Shown: positions 9,306 through 16,286, counted from the stretch's first letter. The stretch is DNA of 64,000 bases from Actinomycetales bacterium (GCA_020444245.1 JAHLLI010000016.1:50340-114339); one strand, 5' to 3'. Notes: generated by a model not told the origin, from the sequence alone. A program made the numbers and translations.

Positions 9306-9799
9306 TGACCCGCACCCGCACCGTGCCGGCGCCGCTCGTCGCGGCGTCCGCGGTGCTCGCCGTGCTCGCGGCCGGCGCGGTCGCGCTCTCCCGGTTCGGC
9401 ACGGTGCTGGTCCACCAGTGCGTGGCGGCCGAGGGTACGGCCGGGACGCTCGGCCTACGTCTGGCGCTGCTGCGCCAGGACGCGGCGTGCCCGTCCGGCA
9501 GCCTCGCCGTCGGCGGTGACAGCCGCCAGGTGATCGGCGTGCTGGTGCTCGTGGCGCTGCCCGTGCTGGTCGCGCACCTGGTTGCCGCCGCTGCGGCGCT
9601 GGGGCTGCTGGCCCGGGTGCGCAGCGGCGTGCGCACCGTCGTGCGTGCCCTCGCCGGGCTGGTGCGGCGTCCTGAGCCGGCGCGCCCGGTGCTGCCCAGG
9701 CTCGCCAGGCCGGTCCTGGCGCGCCTCGTGGCCGTCCCGGCCGACGGGCCCACGCTCGGCAGCCCGCTGCGGCGCGGTCCTCCGCTCCGGTTCGCCTGA
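9305..9799 (+). CDS. Hypothetical two-TM membrane protein with exported cysteine pair
   Basis: A 164-aa protein I do not recognise as a named family. The first hydrophobic segment spans about residues 8-30. A roughly 45-residue loop with two cysteines (HQCVAAEG and DAACPSG) follows, then a second membrane helix (about 76-100) and a basic Pro/Arg-rich cytoplasmic tail. The cysteines would lie outside the cell, where they could form a disulfide. It sits directly before the MauE-like and DsbA-like genes, so a link to extracytoplasmic thiol chemistry is plausible but unproven. A strong hairpin separates it from the next gene. Confidence 0.7.
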   Translation: MTRTRTVPAPLVAASAVLAVLAAGAVALSRFGTVLVHQCVAAEGTAGTLGLRLALLRQDAACPSGSLAVGGDSRQVIGVLVLVALPVLVAHLVAAAAALGLLARVRSGVRTVVRALAGLVRRPEPARPVLPRLARPVLARLVAVPADGPTLGSPLRRGPPLRFA

Positions 9800-9821
9800 G
9801 GCGCGCCGGACCCGGCGCGCC
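9800..9821. terminator. Short GC hairpin between membrane protein and MauE-like gene
   Basis: GGCGCGCCGG pairs with CCGGCGCGCC across two bases directly after the upstream stop codon. It could be a terminator or attenuator, or an mRNA processing stem. There is no U-tract. Confidence 0.4.
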
Positions 9822-9848
9822 CACCTTCGCGCCACCCTGGAGAACCGC

Positions 9849-10376
9849 ATGTCCGACCCTGCTGTGCCCGACGCCGCCCCGGTGGCTGCGTCGCCCCCGA
9901 GCCGCTGGGCCGTGGCCCAGCCTTGGGTGTCCACCGTGTCCCGGCTCGTGCTGGGCGTCGTCCTGGTGTGGGCCGGCGCCGCGAAGGCCGGCGACCTGGC
10001 CGCGAGCGTGCGTGCCGTGCGCGCGTTCGAGCTGCTCCCCGAGTGGCTCGCCAAGCCGGTGGGCTACGGCCTGCCTGCCGTCGAGATCGTCGTCGGGGTG
10101 TTGCTGATCGTCGGCCTGCTCACCCGGTATGCCGCGGCCGTCGGTGGCCTGCTGATGCTCGCCTTCGTCGTCGGCATCGCCGCGGCGTGGGCGCGCGGGC
10201 TGTCCATCGACTGCGGTTGCTTCGGCGGCGGCGGCCCGACCGAGCCCGACCTCACCCAGTACCCGCTGGAGATCACCCGCGACCTCGCCCTCGCCGCTCT
10301 GGCGGCGGTGCTGGTCCGCTGGCCCCGATCACGCTTCTCGCTCGACCAGACCCTCGGCCTCAACCAGGCCCCCTGA
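9849..10376 (+). CDS. MauE/DoxX-like redox membrane protein
   Basis: A 175-aa integral membrane protein with about four helices (roughly 27-46, 72-90, 95-113 and 140-160). It carries a CGC motif (Cys122 and Cys124, in SIDCGCFGGGGPTEPD) after the third helix. This is the MauE/methylamine-utilisation type of DoxX-superfamily protein, thought to regenerate exported thiol oxidases by passing electrons through the membrane. The start is ATG at 9849 behind CTGGAG; the frame extends upstream only as an artefact. It lies 18 bases before the DsbA-like gene, so the two probably form one unit for disulfide formation outside the cell. Confidence 0.85.
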   Translation: MSDPAVPDAAPVAASPPSRWAVAQPWVSTVSRLVLGVVLVWAGAAKAGDLAASVRAVRAFELLPEWLAKPVGYGLPAVEIVVGVLLIVGLLTRYAAAVGGLLMLAFVVGIAAAWARGLSIDCGCFGGGGPTEPDLTQYPLEITRDLALAALAAVLVRWPRSRFSLDQTLGLNQAP

Positions 10377-10394
10377 CCGGAAGGACCCACTCCC

Positions 10395-11258
10395 ATGCCC
10401 TCGAACCAGCCCAGCAAGGCCGATCGCCGCGAACAGGCGAAGGCCGCGGCCGACGCGCTCCGAGCGAAGCAGGCCCGGGCCGCGGCCCGACAGCGCACCA
10501 TCGCCATCGTCTCGCTCGTGGTCGGCCTCGTCGTGGTGGTCGCCCTCGTGATGGTGATCCTCAACAACGGCAAGTCCTCGTCCAACACGGCCACGGCCGA
10601 CCAGATCACCCCGACCGCGGCGAGCGCGCACGGCGGCTTCGTCTTCGACAAGACCGGCCGGCTCGACCCACCGTCGGACCAGGGCAGCGGCACGTCCGCG
10701 TGGCCGCAGAGCCTGGCCAAGTCCGGCGGCCCGGTCGTGGTGAGCGTCTACTACGACTTCATGTGCCCGTGGTGCGGTGAGTTCGAGCGGACCCAGGGTC
10801 CGACGCTCGACGCCCTGCTCGCCTCCGGCGCGATCGTCCTGGACTCCCACCCGTTGGCCATCCTCGACAGGTACTCCGCCGGCTCGAACTTCTCGACCAG
10901 GAGCTCCGCGGCGGCGATCGCGGTGGCCGAGGGCGACCCGTCGCACTACTTCTCCTTCGTCGAGGCGATGATGGCCACCGACACCCAGCCGAAGGAGAAC
11001 ACCGCCGGCCTGACGAACGCCGAGATCGCCGACGTCGCCAAGGGCGTGGGTGTGACCCAGGACGTGCTCGACCAGATCACGTCGGGCGCGTTCACCGACT
11101 ACGCGGCCAAGGCCACCGACCTCGCCTCGCAGGACCTCGGCCAGCTCAGCACGCCGACGATCCTGCTGAACGGCAAGAACCTGACCCAGGACCTCGGGGT
11201 CGACTGGACCCAGCAGGGTGCCCTCGCGGCGGCGATCGCGGCCGCCGCCCAGGGCTGA
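10395..11258 (+). CDS. DsbA-like membrane-anchored thiol:disulfide oxidoreductase
   Basis: A 287-aa protein with a short basic cytoplasmic N terminus, one membrane helix (about 36-56) and an extracytoplasmic DsbA/thioredoxin_4 domain. The active site CPWC lies at Cys124-Cys127 (YYDFMCPWCGEF). The cis-Pro region is near STPTILLNGK. It should introduce or shuffle disulfides in exported proteins, with the MauE-like neighbour recycling it. RBS GGAAGGA lies upstream of the ATG. A cluster of exported proteins with paired cysteines begins about 470 bases downstream and would be natural clients; that link is inference. Confidence 0.9.
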   Translation: MPSNQPSKADRREQAKAAADALRAKQARAAARQRTIAIVSLVVGLVVVVALVMVILNNGKSSSNTATADQITPTAASAHGGFVFDKTGRLDPPSDQGSGTSAWPQSLAKSGGPVVVSVYYDFMCPWCGEFERTQGPTLDALLASGAIVLDSHPLAILDRYSAGSNFSTRSSAAAIAVAEGDPSHYFSFVEAMMATDTQPKENTAGLTNAEIADVAKGVGVTQDVLDQITSGAFTDYAAKATDLASQDLGQLSTPTILLNGKNLTQDLGVDWTQQGALAAAIAAAAQG

Positions 11259-11265
11259 GCCCGAG

Positions 11266-11308
11266 GTGAGGGTGGCCCGGGACCGCTAGGGTCCCGGGCC
11301 ACCCTCAC
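11266..11308. terminator. 19-bp perfect terminator hairpin after the DsbA gene
   Basis: Bases 11266-11284 pair perfectly with 11290-11308 (core GGTGGCCCGGGACC with GGTCCCGGGCCACC) around the loop GCTAG. The hairpin follows the stop codon and ends the redox operon before the tRNA gene. It is one of the strongest stems in the window. Confidence 0.85.
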
Positions 11309-11369
11309 GCGTGCCTGCGGCAGGTCCGCGATGGCACACTGACCAGCGCGCCCGGCCCGGCCGGCACGC

Positions 11370-11441
11370 GCCGCCTTAGCTCAGTGGTAGAGCACCCGCC
11401 TTGTAAGCGGACGGTCGTCGGTTCGAGTCCGACAGGCGGCT
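11370..11441 (+). tRNA. tRNA-Thr (anticodon TGT)
   Basis: A full cloverleaf of 72 nt. The acceptor stem is GCCGCCT with AGGCGGC, the D arm GCTCAGTGGTAGAGC, the anticodon loop CTTGTAA (TGT), and the T arm contains GGTTCGAGTCC. Discriminator base T is at 11441. CCA is not encoded. Position 27-43 of the anticodon stem is a C/A mismatch; the other four pairs are intact. Confidence 0.95.
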
Positions 11442-11725
11442 CCCTGCGAGCCACTACCGCGGTGCTCGCGGCCCCGCACCCGCTGTAGCCCGGTCGTGTG
11501 TACTCCGAACGGGTGAACCCGTGCGCCGAGGCGGCCGCTATGTCCGGATTCGCCCGGGTATCGGCCGACCTTCCACTTTCGCGGCGTCCGCGAGCTGCGT
11601 CATCGGTCCTCAAGATCAGACTCTCACCGGACGACACACATCACGGACCGGCCCCCAACCGGTCCGCCCCCTCAGTGGCGTCGGCCCCCCAAGCCTCGCC
11701 TGACCCGACACAGAAGGACATTCCC
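11442..11725 (+). other. Leader/promoter region of the first exported protein gene
   Basis: These 284 bases hold no convincing gene. They contain a perfect palindrome ACGGGT-GA-ACCCGT at 11509-11522, a motif ATGTCCGGATTCGC near 11540 that recurs upstream of the LASTG protein gene, and a ribosome-binding site AGAAGGA before ATG 11726. The base composition is less GC-rich than the coding DNA around it. I see no match to a known riboswitch. Confidence 0.5.
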
Positions 11726-12133
11726 ATGGCCAAGAACCGCCGCAAGTCTGCTGCCATCGCGCTCGCCGTCATCGGTATCGCCGGTCTCTCCCTGGCCAGC
11801 GCGTCGCAGCTCGACCTCACCGGTGGCACGCTCCAGGCGGGCACCACGGACCTCACCGACTGCCAGCCGTCCGGCACCCCCGTGGTCGCCGAGATGTCGG
11901 CCGGCACGTTCGTCGCCGGTACCGGCTACGAGGCCGGCGACGTGTCGCTGACCGGCATCGCCGCTGCCTGCACCGGCAAGCAGATCGAGGCCGTCCTGCT
12001 CGACGCCGGTGGCAACGCCCTGACCACGTCGGCCTCGGCCGCCATCGGCGGCGCCTCCGCCACCGTGTCGGTGCCGGCCGGCATCTCCGCCGGGAGCGTC
12101 GAGGGCATCGCGGTCGTCATCTCGGACAACTGA
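11726..12133 (+). CDS. Small exported two-cysteine protein (family member 1)
   Basis: A 135-aa secreted protein. A basic start (MAKNRRKSAAIA) and a short hydrophobic stretch run into AGLSLASASQLDLTGGTLQAG, the same cleavage-region motif as members 3 and 4. The mature part is beta-prone, Thr/Gly/Ala-rich and has two cysteines (Cys46 in TDCQPSG, Cys82 in AAACTG), ending VSVPAGISAGSVEGIAVVI. It lies 19 bases before the SipW/ER-type signal peptidase gene, the usual arrangement for a dedicated peptidase and its substrates. I do not recognise a named domain; a subunit of a surface layer, fibre or matrix is possible. It is closest to member 3 (bases 13239-13667). Confidence 0.85.
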   Translation: MAKNRRKSAAIALAVIGIAGLSLASASQLDLTGGTLQAGTTDLTDCQPSGTPVVAEMSAGTFVAGTGYEAGDVSLTGIAAACTGKQIEAVLLDAGGNALTTSASAAIGGASATVSVPAGISAGSVEGIAVVISDN

Positions 12134-12152
12134 TCTCCCCTTCGGGCACGTG

Positions 12153-12782
12153 ATGCACGCCACTGAGGTCTCCGTGGCCGGCGCAGCTCTGCTGCGCCGG
12201 CTGCGGAGCCATGCCGGTGACGTGCTGTTCCTGGTGGCCGCGCTGGTCGTCGGGTACTTCCTGTGGCCCACCTCGCTCGGTGGCTGCACGACCCTGACGA
12301 TCGTGTCCGGTCACTCGATGGAGCCGACCTACTACACCGGCGACCTGGTGGTCTCCCGGTGCGGCGACTACCAGGTGGGCGACATCGTCGTCTACAACCC
12401 GCCGAACGTCGGCACCGCACGCGTGATCCACCGGATCATCGGCGGCGACGGCGCGACCGGTTGGGTCATGGAGGGCGACAACAACGACTTCATCGACCCG
12501 TGGGAGCCGACGGACGACCGGGTGCTCGGCAAGGCCGTGCTCCACCTGCCGAAGGTCGGGCTGGTGGGCAGCGTCCTGGTCAGCCCGATCACGTGGGTCT
12601 CGCTGCTCCTGCTCGCAGCGGCGCTGGTGATCTGGCCCGCCAAGCCCGAGCAGCCGGACGACGAGGAGCCCGCCGACTCCGCCGACGCCCCGGCGGACGA
12701 CTCGGCCCCGCCCGTCGACGCGCCCGAAGCCGCGGTCGCGATGTCGGCCGCGGCCGCGACCTCCGCGGATCCGCCGGCATGA
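12153..12782 (+). CDS. Signal peptidase I, ER/SipW type
   Basis: A 209-aa membrane serine protease of family S26 that removes signal peptides outside the membrane. An N-terminal helix (about 24-40) precedes the catalytic SGHSMEPT box (Ser55). The second catalytic residue is a histidine in ARVIHRIIG (His93), as in SipW and eukaryotic/archaeal signal peptidases, rather than the Lys of typical bacterial LepB. The GDNND box and a second C-terminal membrane helix (about 138-157) follow, then an acidic Asp/Ala/Pro-rich cytoplasmic tail. GTG at 12150 directly precedes the ATG at 12153, so the exact start is uncertain. It is surrounded by small exported proteins, so it is probably their dedicated peptidase. 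Confidence 0.92.
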   Translation: MHATEVSVAGAALLRRLRSHAGDVLFLVAALVVGYFLWPTSLGGCTTLTIVSGHSMEPTYYTGDLVVSRCGDYQVGDIVVYNPPNVGTARVIHRIIGGDGATGWVMEGDNNDFIDPWEPTDDRVLGKAVLHLPKVGLVGSVLVSPITWVSLLLLAAALVIWPAKPEQPDDEEPADSADAPADDSAPPVDAPEAAVAMSAAAATSADPPA

Positions 12783-13198
12783 GGGCGGCTCGAGCGGCAG
12801 GCGTCGGGGCCCTGGCGGCGGCGCTCGCCCTGGGCGCCGGGCTCGCGCACGCCTCGACGCTCACCGTCGGTGCGTCGACGCTCGACCTCCGCTCGGCGGG
12901 CCCGTGCTCGACGTCGACCGTCGCCCTGTCCCCACAGCCCGGTGACTTCATCTCGTGGCTGTTCGGTTACACCCAGGTCCGGCTCACGGTGCCGGCCGCC
13001 TGCGCCGGAACCTCGCTCAGCGTGACGATCCACGCCACCTCGGGCGGCGCCGCGCTGGCCACCGCGAGCGCCACCGACGTCCCGGCCGGGACCCTGACGC
13101 TCACGACCTCGGCGACCTACGGCGGAGTGCTCACCGGACGCCCGGCATACTCCGGGGCCGTGACCTTCGACGGCTGGTCCGTCCCGGCGTCCTTCTGA
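12779..13198 (+). CDS. Small exported two-cysteine protein (family member 2)
   Basis: A 139-aa secreted protein whose ATG overlaps the signal peptidase stop (ATGA), so it is translationally coupled. The signal region is MRAARAAGVG through LGAGLAHASTL, less like the AGLSLASAS consensus of its neighbours. Cysteines are at 43 and 75 (GPCSTS and AACAG), and the protein ends VTFDGWSVPASF. The DGW-hydrophobic-Pro ending is shared with the first domain of member 4 (DGWDLP), so these two form a subgroup. It is beta-prone with no known enzymatic motif. It could be a structural partner or capping subunit; that is inference. Confidence 0.82.
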   Translation: MRAARAAGVGALAAALALGAGLAHASTLTVGASTLDLRSAGPCSTSTVALSPQPGDFISWLFGYTQVRLTVPAACAGTSLSVTIHATSGGAALATASATDVPAGTLTLTTSATYGGVLTGRPAYSGAVTFDGWSVPASF

Positions 13199-13238
13199 CC
13201 GACCGCTACCCCCCCGCGACGAGATCCCTGGAGCCCCG

Positions 13239-13667
13239 ATGAGCCGCCTGCGACCGTCCCGGCGCTTCGCCGCCCTGGCGCTCGGGGTGCTCGCGCTCGC
13301 CGGCCTCTCGGCGGCCTCGGCCTCGCAGCTGGCGGTGGACGGCGGGACCTTGCAGGCGGGGGTCGGTACGCTCGCCGACTGCCAGCCGGCCGGCCAGCAG
13401 ATCGTCGTCTCCCTGACGAGCGCCTTCTCCGCGGGTCAGTACCGCTCCACGGCGGTGCGGTTCTCCGACGTCGCCGCGGCATGCAGCGGGCTGACCTATC
13501 GCACACAGCTGCTCGACGGCTCGGGTGCGCCGATCGACCTCAACGGCGCGGCCGCCGGAACCGACCTGAGCGGAGTGGTCGCCCTCACGGGCGGTGCCTT
13601 CTCCGTGGCGATCCCGTCCACGCCCTCGGCCGGCATCGGCGAGGCCGTGCTGGTCATCCACAGCTGA
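13239..13667 (+). CDS. Small exported two-cysteine protein (family member 3)
   Basis: A 142-aa secreted protein, clear paralogue of member 1. It shares AGLSAASASQL in the signal region, GGTLQAG at the presumed mature start, a cysteine in ADCQPAG (Cys48) and another in AAACSG (Cys82), and a C-terminal hydrophobic strand (AVLVIHS). The start is ATG at 13239 with GGAG upstream. It is part of the run of genes after the signal peptidase, 40 bases from member 2 and eight bases from member 4. Tandem paralogues like these often build repeating extracellular assemblies, but no function is shown by sequence alone. Confidence 0.85.
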   Translation: MSRLRPSRRFAALALGVLALAGLSAASASQLAVDGGTLQAGVGTLADCQPAGQQIVVSLTSAFSAGQYRSTAVRFSDVAAACSGLTYRTQLLDGSGAPIDLNGAAAGTDLSGVVALTGGAFSVAIPSTPSAGIGEAVLVIHS

Positions 13668-13675
13668 GGCCCGGC

Positions 13676-14530
13676 ATGCGACGTCTGATGGCGCTGGCGG
13701 TGGCCTTCGTCGCGGTCGCCGGGCTCAGCCTCGCCTCCGCGTCGGGACTCGGCGTCGCGGGGGCAGGGGTCGACGGCTCGACGGCGGTGACCCCCTGCCA
13801 GGGCACGGCGGTGGCGACACCGGTCGGCGCCGTGGACGTCCAGCCCGGCCAGCCGGGGTACGCGGGGGTCTCGGTCGCGCTGCCGTCCGGGTGCGCCGGT
13901 TCCCATCCGGTGCAGGTGACCCTGCTCCAGGGGGCCAGTGCGCTGGTCAGCGCCTCCGGCGCCGTGGCGGGGACGGCCACCCTGCCCACCTCCGCGTACT
14001 ACGCCCAGACTGTGACGGACGCGGTCGCGACGCTCGACGGCTGGGACCTGCCGGTCACGTGGTCCTTCACCCCTCCGGCGACGTGCCAGGTCACGTCGGG
14101 CAGCGGGTCCTGCGCGGCCACCGTGACCCTGTGGACCGGGACGCGCAACGGGGGATCCAGCTCGGCTCTGTACTTCGACGTCTGGGTCACCACGACGTCG
14201 ACCACCTGGGTGACGTGGACGGTGACGTTCGACCTCACCCACGCGTACTACGGCACCACCGTGACAGCGCTCGGCAACTCCGACCTCGACGACTACTGGG
14301 ACGGCAGGACGCACTTCACGAGCTCGGGCCCGGTCAACGACGTGCACCGGGTCGGTGCCTGCTCGACGTCGCTCGTGGTCACCGGCGACGGCAACGGCAC
14401 GGTCAGCGGCTCGAACAACAGCAACATCAAGAACTTCAGCCTGGTGCGCGCCGACCACGCCCGGTACTTCTCGCTGGTGGTCAACCGCACCGAGACCGGC
14501 TACTACGACGTCTACTCCCCGGCGTGCTGA
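13676..14530 (+). CDS. Larger exported protein (family member 4) with extra C-terminal domain
   Basis: A 284-aa secreted protein. The N terminus repeats the family pattern: MRRLMALAVA, AGLSLASASGL, Cys41 and Cys73, and a DGWDLP ending the first domain near residue 125. The C-terminal part (about 130-284) is unique in the locus. It is rich in Thr, Trp and Tyr, has a cysteine pair close together (ATCQV and GSCAAT) and two later ones (GACSTS and the C-terminal Cys284), and contains strands such as WVTWTVTFDLTHAYYG. It resembles the aromatic-rich beta-sandwich look of carbohydrate-binding or adhesin domains, but I cannot name a family. It could be the binding or tip subunit of the set. Confidence 0.82.
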   Translation: MRRLMALAVAFVAVAGLSLASASGLGVAGAGVDGSTAVTPCQGTAVATPVGAVDVQPGQPGYAGVSVALPSGCAGSHPVQVTLLQGASALVSASGAVAGTATLPTSAYYAQTVTDAVATLDGWDLPVTWSFTPPATCQVTSGSGSCAATVTLWTGTRNGGSSSALYFDVWVTTTSTTWVTWTVTFDLTHAYYGTTVTALGNSDLDDYWDGRTHFTSSGPVNDVHRVGACSTSLVVTGDGNGTVSGSNNSNIKNFSLVRADHARYFSLVVNRTETGYYDVYSPAC

Positions 14531-14581
14531 CGGGCCTCGACCGGCGTCCCCCGGGCGTTCGGCGTTCCACCGCGTCGTGCG

Positions 14582-15433
14582 TCAGCTCGACCTGACCTGC
14601 GTCGGCTCGGGTCGCTTCGGGTGCCGGCCCGCGCCCGACGAGCTGCCGCGCAGCCGCCGGGTCGCCCACGGGTAGGCGTGGTCGCGCAGCCAGGAGGCGT
14701 CGGCGCGGAGCCGGGCGTACCTGGGCAGCGGTGGCAGGGGTGCGAGCGGGTCGTCCCACCGCTCGTCGTCCGGCTCGAGCCCGAGGGCGACGAGTGCGGC
14801 CTGCGCGACCCTGCGGTGTCCCTCGGTGGTCAGGTGGATGCGGTCCGGCGCCCACATCCGCCAGTCGTGCAGGGAGCGCATGCCCCACACGTCGAGCACG
14901 GACGCCCCGTGCCGCTGGGCGATCGACCAGACGTGCGCGTTCATGACCCCGGTGCGCGAGCGGGTGCGGCGCACCAGCGGGCTGTCGCGCGTGTCCATGC
15001 CGGTGCTCAGCAGCACGTCGGCGCCCGATGCGCGAGCGCGCGCGACAGCACCCTCGAGCAGGGCACCGAGTGCATCCGGATCGCCGTTGGGCCTCAACAA
15101 GTCGTTCCCGCCGCCGATGATGCTGACCAGGTCGGGGTTCATGCCCAGGGCTACCGGTAGCTGCTCGCGGACGATCGGTTCGAGCAGCCGCCCGCGGATC
15201 GCAAGGTTCGCGTACTCGAAGGGCTCCTCATGGGCCGCGCGGCGGTCGGCGAGGTGGCCGGCGAGGAGGTCCGCCCAGCCGCGTACGGGGAGGGCAGGGT
15301 CGACGCCGGAGGTGCGGGACGGTGGCTCACCGCCGGGGACGTCCCACAAGCCCTCGCTGAACGAGTCGCCCGTGGCCACGTAGCGCCGCCACGGGGGTGC
15401 GGCATCCGGGTGGCGCGATCGGGTGAATCCCAC
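14582..15433 (-). CDS. SGNH/GDSL-type hydrolase
   Basis: A 283-aa lipase/esterase-like protein. Block I is VATGDSFSEGL (nucleophile Ser24), block III is IIGGGNDLLRP and block V is APDRIHLTTEGH, giving the Ser-Asp-His set of the family. No signal peptide is visible, so it is probably cytoplasmic; such enzymes remove acyl or acetyl groups from small esters or sugars. I choose GTG at 15433 because GGAGGTGA lies eight bases upstream; a longer TTG start at 15451 is possible but would use that site as coding sequence. It is transcribed away from the riboswitch region and converges on the exported-protein cluster. Confidence 0.88.
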   Translation of the reverse strand: MGFTRSRHPDAAPPWRRYVATGDSFSEGLWDVPGGEPPSRTSGVDPALPVRGWADLLAGHLADRRAAHEEPFEYANLAIRGRLLEPIVREQLPVALGMNPDLVSIIGGGNDLLRPNGDPDALGALLEGAVARARASGADVLLSTGMDTRDSPLVRRTRSRTGVMNAHVWSIAQRHGASVLDVWGMRSLHDWRMWAPDRIHLTTEGHRRVAQAALVALGLEPDDERWDDPLAPLPPLPRYARLRADASWLRDHAYPWATRRLRGSSSGAGRHPKRPEPTQVRSS

Positions 15434-15516
15434 CTCCCGAGTCACCTCCAATGCTCACGAATGGGGTCACATCGGGCGCCGGCCGGTCTGGACGGGTCGG
15501 TGCTCCTCGGTCATCC

Positions 15517-15600
15517 TGGGTACGTCAGCGACAAAGGGCAAACCCACCGTGAGGTGGGGACGCAAAGCCACGGGACCCCATGGGTCAGCCGGGCTACCGA
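15517..15600 (+). ncRNA. Cyclic di-GMP-I (GEMM-I) riboswitch
   Basis: The sequence has the characteristic parts of the class I c-di-GMP aptamer. The 5' core is ACAAAGGGCAAACC. P2 is CCCACC/GGTGGG capped by a GTGA tetraloop. The second core segment is GGACGCAAAGCC, P3 includes GACCC/GGGTC, and the 3' segment AGCCGGGCTACCGA closes P1 with GGTA at 15519. Together these match the Vc2-type consensus closely. It lies about 255 bases before the exported protein gene at 15855 on the same strand, so it should control that gene. Whether ligand turns expression on or off cannot be read reliably. Confidence 0.93.
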
Positions 15601-15602
15601 AC

Positions 15603-15854
15603 GACAGAGGTCAGACCATGACGGCACCTCGGAGCACCGCTCCACAGCACACCGCGGCTGAGCAGCTCGCCGGATCCCGGCGCGCCGCGGCTGCCACGTG
15701 CCGTCGTCCCCTTGGAAGGGGGAGGTCGCTTCCGATCTGACGAGGAAGCACCACAGCCCCGTGGACGCAGGACGCGTGAACGGGGCACCGAAGGGCAGGA
15801 GGCCCGACGGCCGAGCAGGACCCCCGCAGTGCGGGGCCCAGGGAGGGGAACGAC
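15603..15854 (+). other. Long leader between riboswitch and exported protein gene
   Basis: These 252 bases would form the expression platform. Visible are a possible small ORF at 15618-15740 and small stems GCCGG/CCGGC (near 15670) and CCCCTT/AAGGGG (near 15709). A strong ribosome-binding site GGGAGGGGAACGAC stands just before GTG 15855. The distance is long for a simple sequester-the-RBS switch, which leaves transcription termination or a coupled leader peptide as options. Confidence 0.6.
15618..15740 (+). CDS. Possible 40-aa leader ORF downstream of the riboswitch
   Basis: ATG at 15618 has AGAGG seven to eight bases upstream and opens a 40-codon frame beginning MTAPRSTAPQHTAAEQ, with an Arg-rich end and no signal peptide. 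It starts 17 bases after the riboswitch core. It may be a translated leader whose progress affects folding of the downstream RNA, or simply an accidental frame in GC-rich DNA. No similarity is recognised and codon quality is ambiguous. Confidence 0.3.
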   Translation: MTAPRSTAPQHTAAEQLAGSRRAAAATCRRPLGRGRSLPI

Positions 15855-16265
15855 GTGAGTGTCTCGAGTCGCAGGGCCACGGCAGTGGCTCTCGTGGTGG
15901 CAGCCCTGGCGGGCCTGCCCACCGCGAACGCGCTCGGATCCTCGCTCGCCGCACCCGCTCTGTTGGTCGGCGACTCCGGCTCGGGGGCCTGCGGGTCCAC
16001 TCCCATCGACGTCGCGTACGACGTCGACTACGACGTCGACCTCGGAGGTTACGGGGTGAGCGCCGCCCGGCTGTCGGGGCTGGACGAGCGCTGCCAGGGA
16101 TACCTGTTGACGGTCTCCCTCAACGGGCCCGGGGGGGCCACGTTGGCCGAGATGACCACCGAGGTCGTGGCGACGCAGATGCGCGTCGCCGTACCGGCGG
16201 CCACGCCGGTGTCCGCTGAGCAGCTCACGGGGGTGAGCGTCGTGCTCAGGCAGGGAGAGGCCTAG
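15855..16265 (+). CDS. Exported two-cysteine protein under c-di-GMP riboswitch (family member 5)
   Basis: A 136-aa secreted protein starting at GTG 15855 behind GGGAGGGG. The basic start MSVSSRRATA and hydrophobic core lead to AGLPTANALGSSL. Cysteines at 46 (GACGST) and 80 (ERCQG) fall at almost the same places as in member 1 (46 and 82) and member 3 (48 and 82). The C-terminal pattern VAVPAATPVSAEQLTGVSVVL parallels VSVPAGIS..VEGIAVVI of member 1, so it is a divergent paralogue. The repeated DVDYDVDL stretch (about 56-63) is acidic and could bind cations. The riboswitch links its production to the sessile/motile second messenger c-di-GMP, fitting a surface or matrix role by inference. Confidence 0.85.
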   Translation: MSVSSRRATAVALVVAALAGLPTANALGSSLAAPALLVGDSGSGACGSTPIDVAYDVDYDVDLGGYGVSAARLSGLDERCQGYLLTVSLNGPGGATLAEMTTEVVATQMRVAVPAATPVSAEQLTGVSVVLRQGEA

Positions 16266-16286
16266 GTCTCTCCGGATCGATGACGT

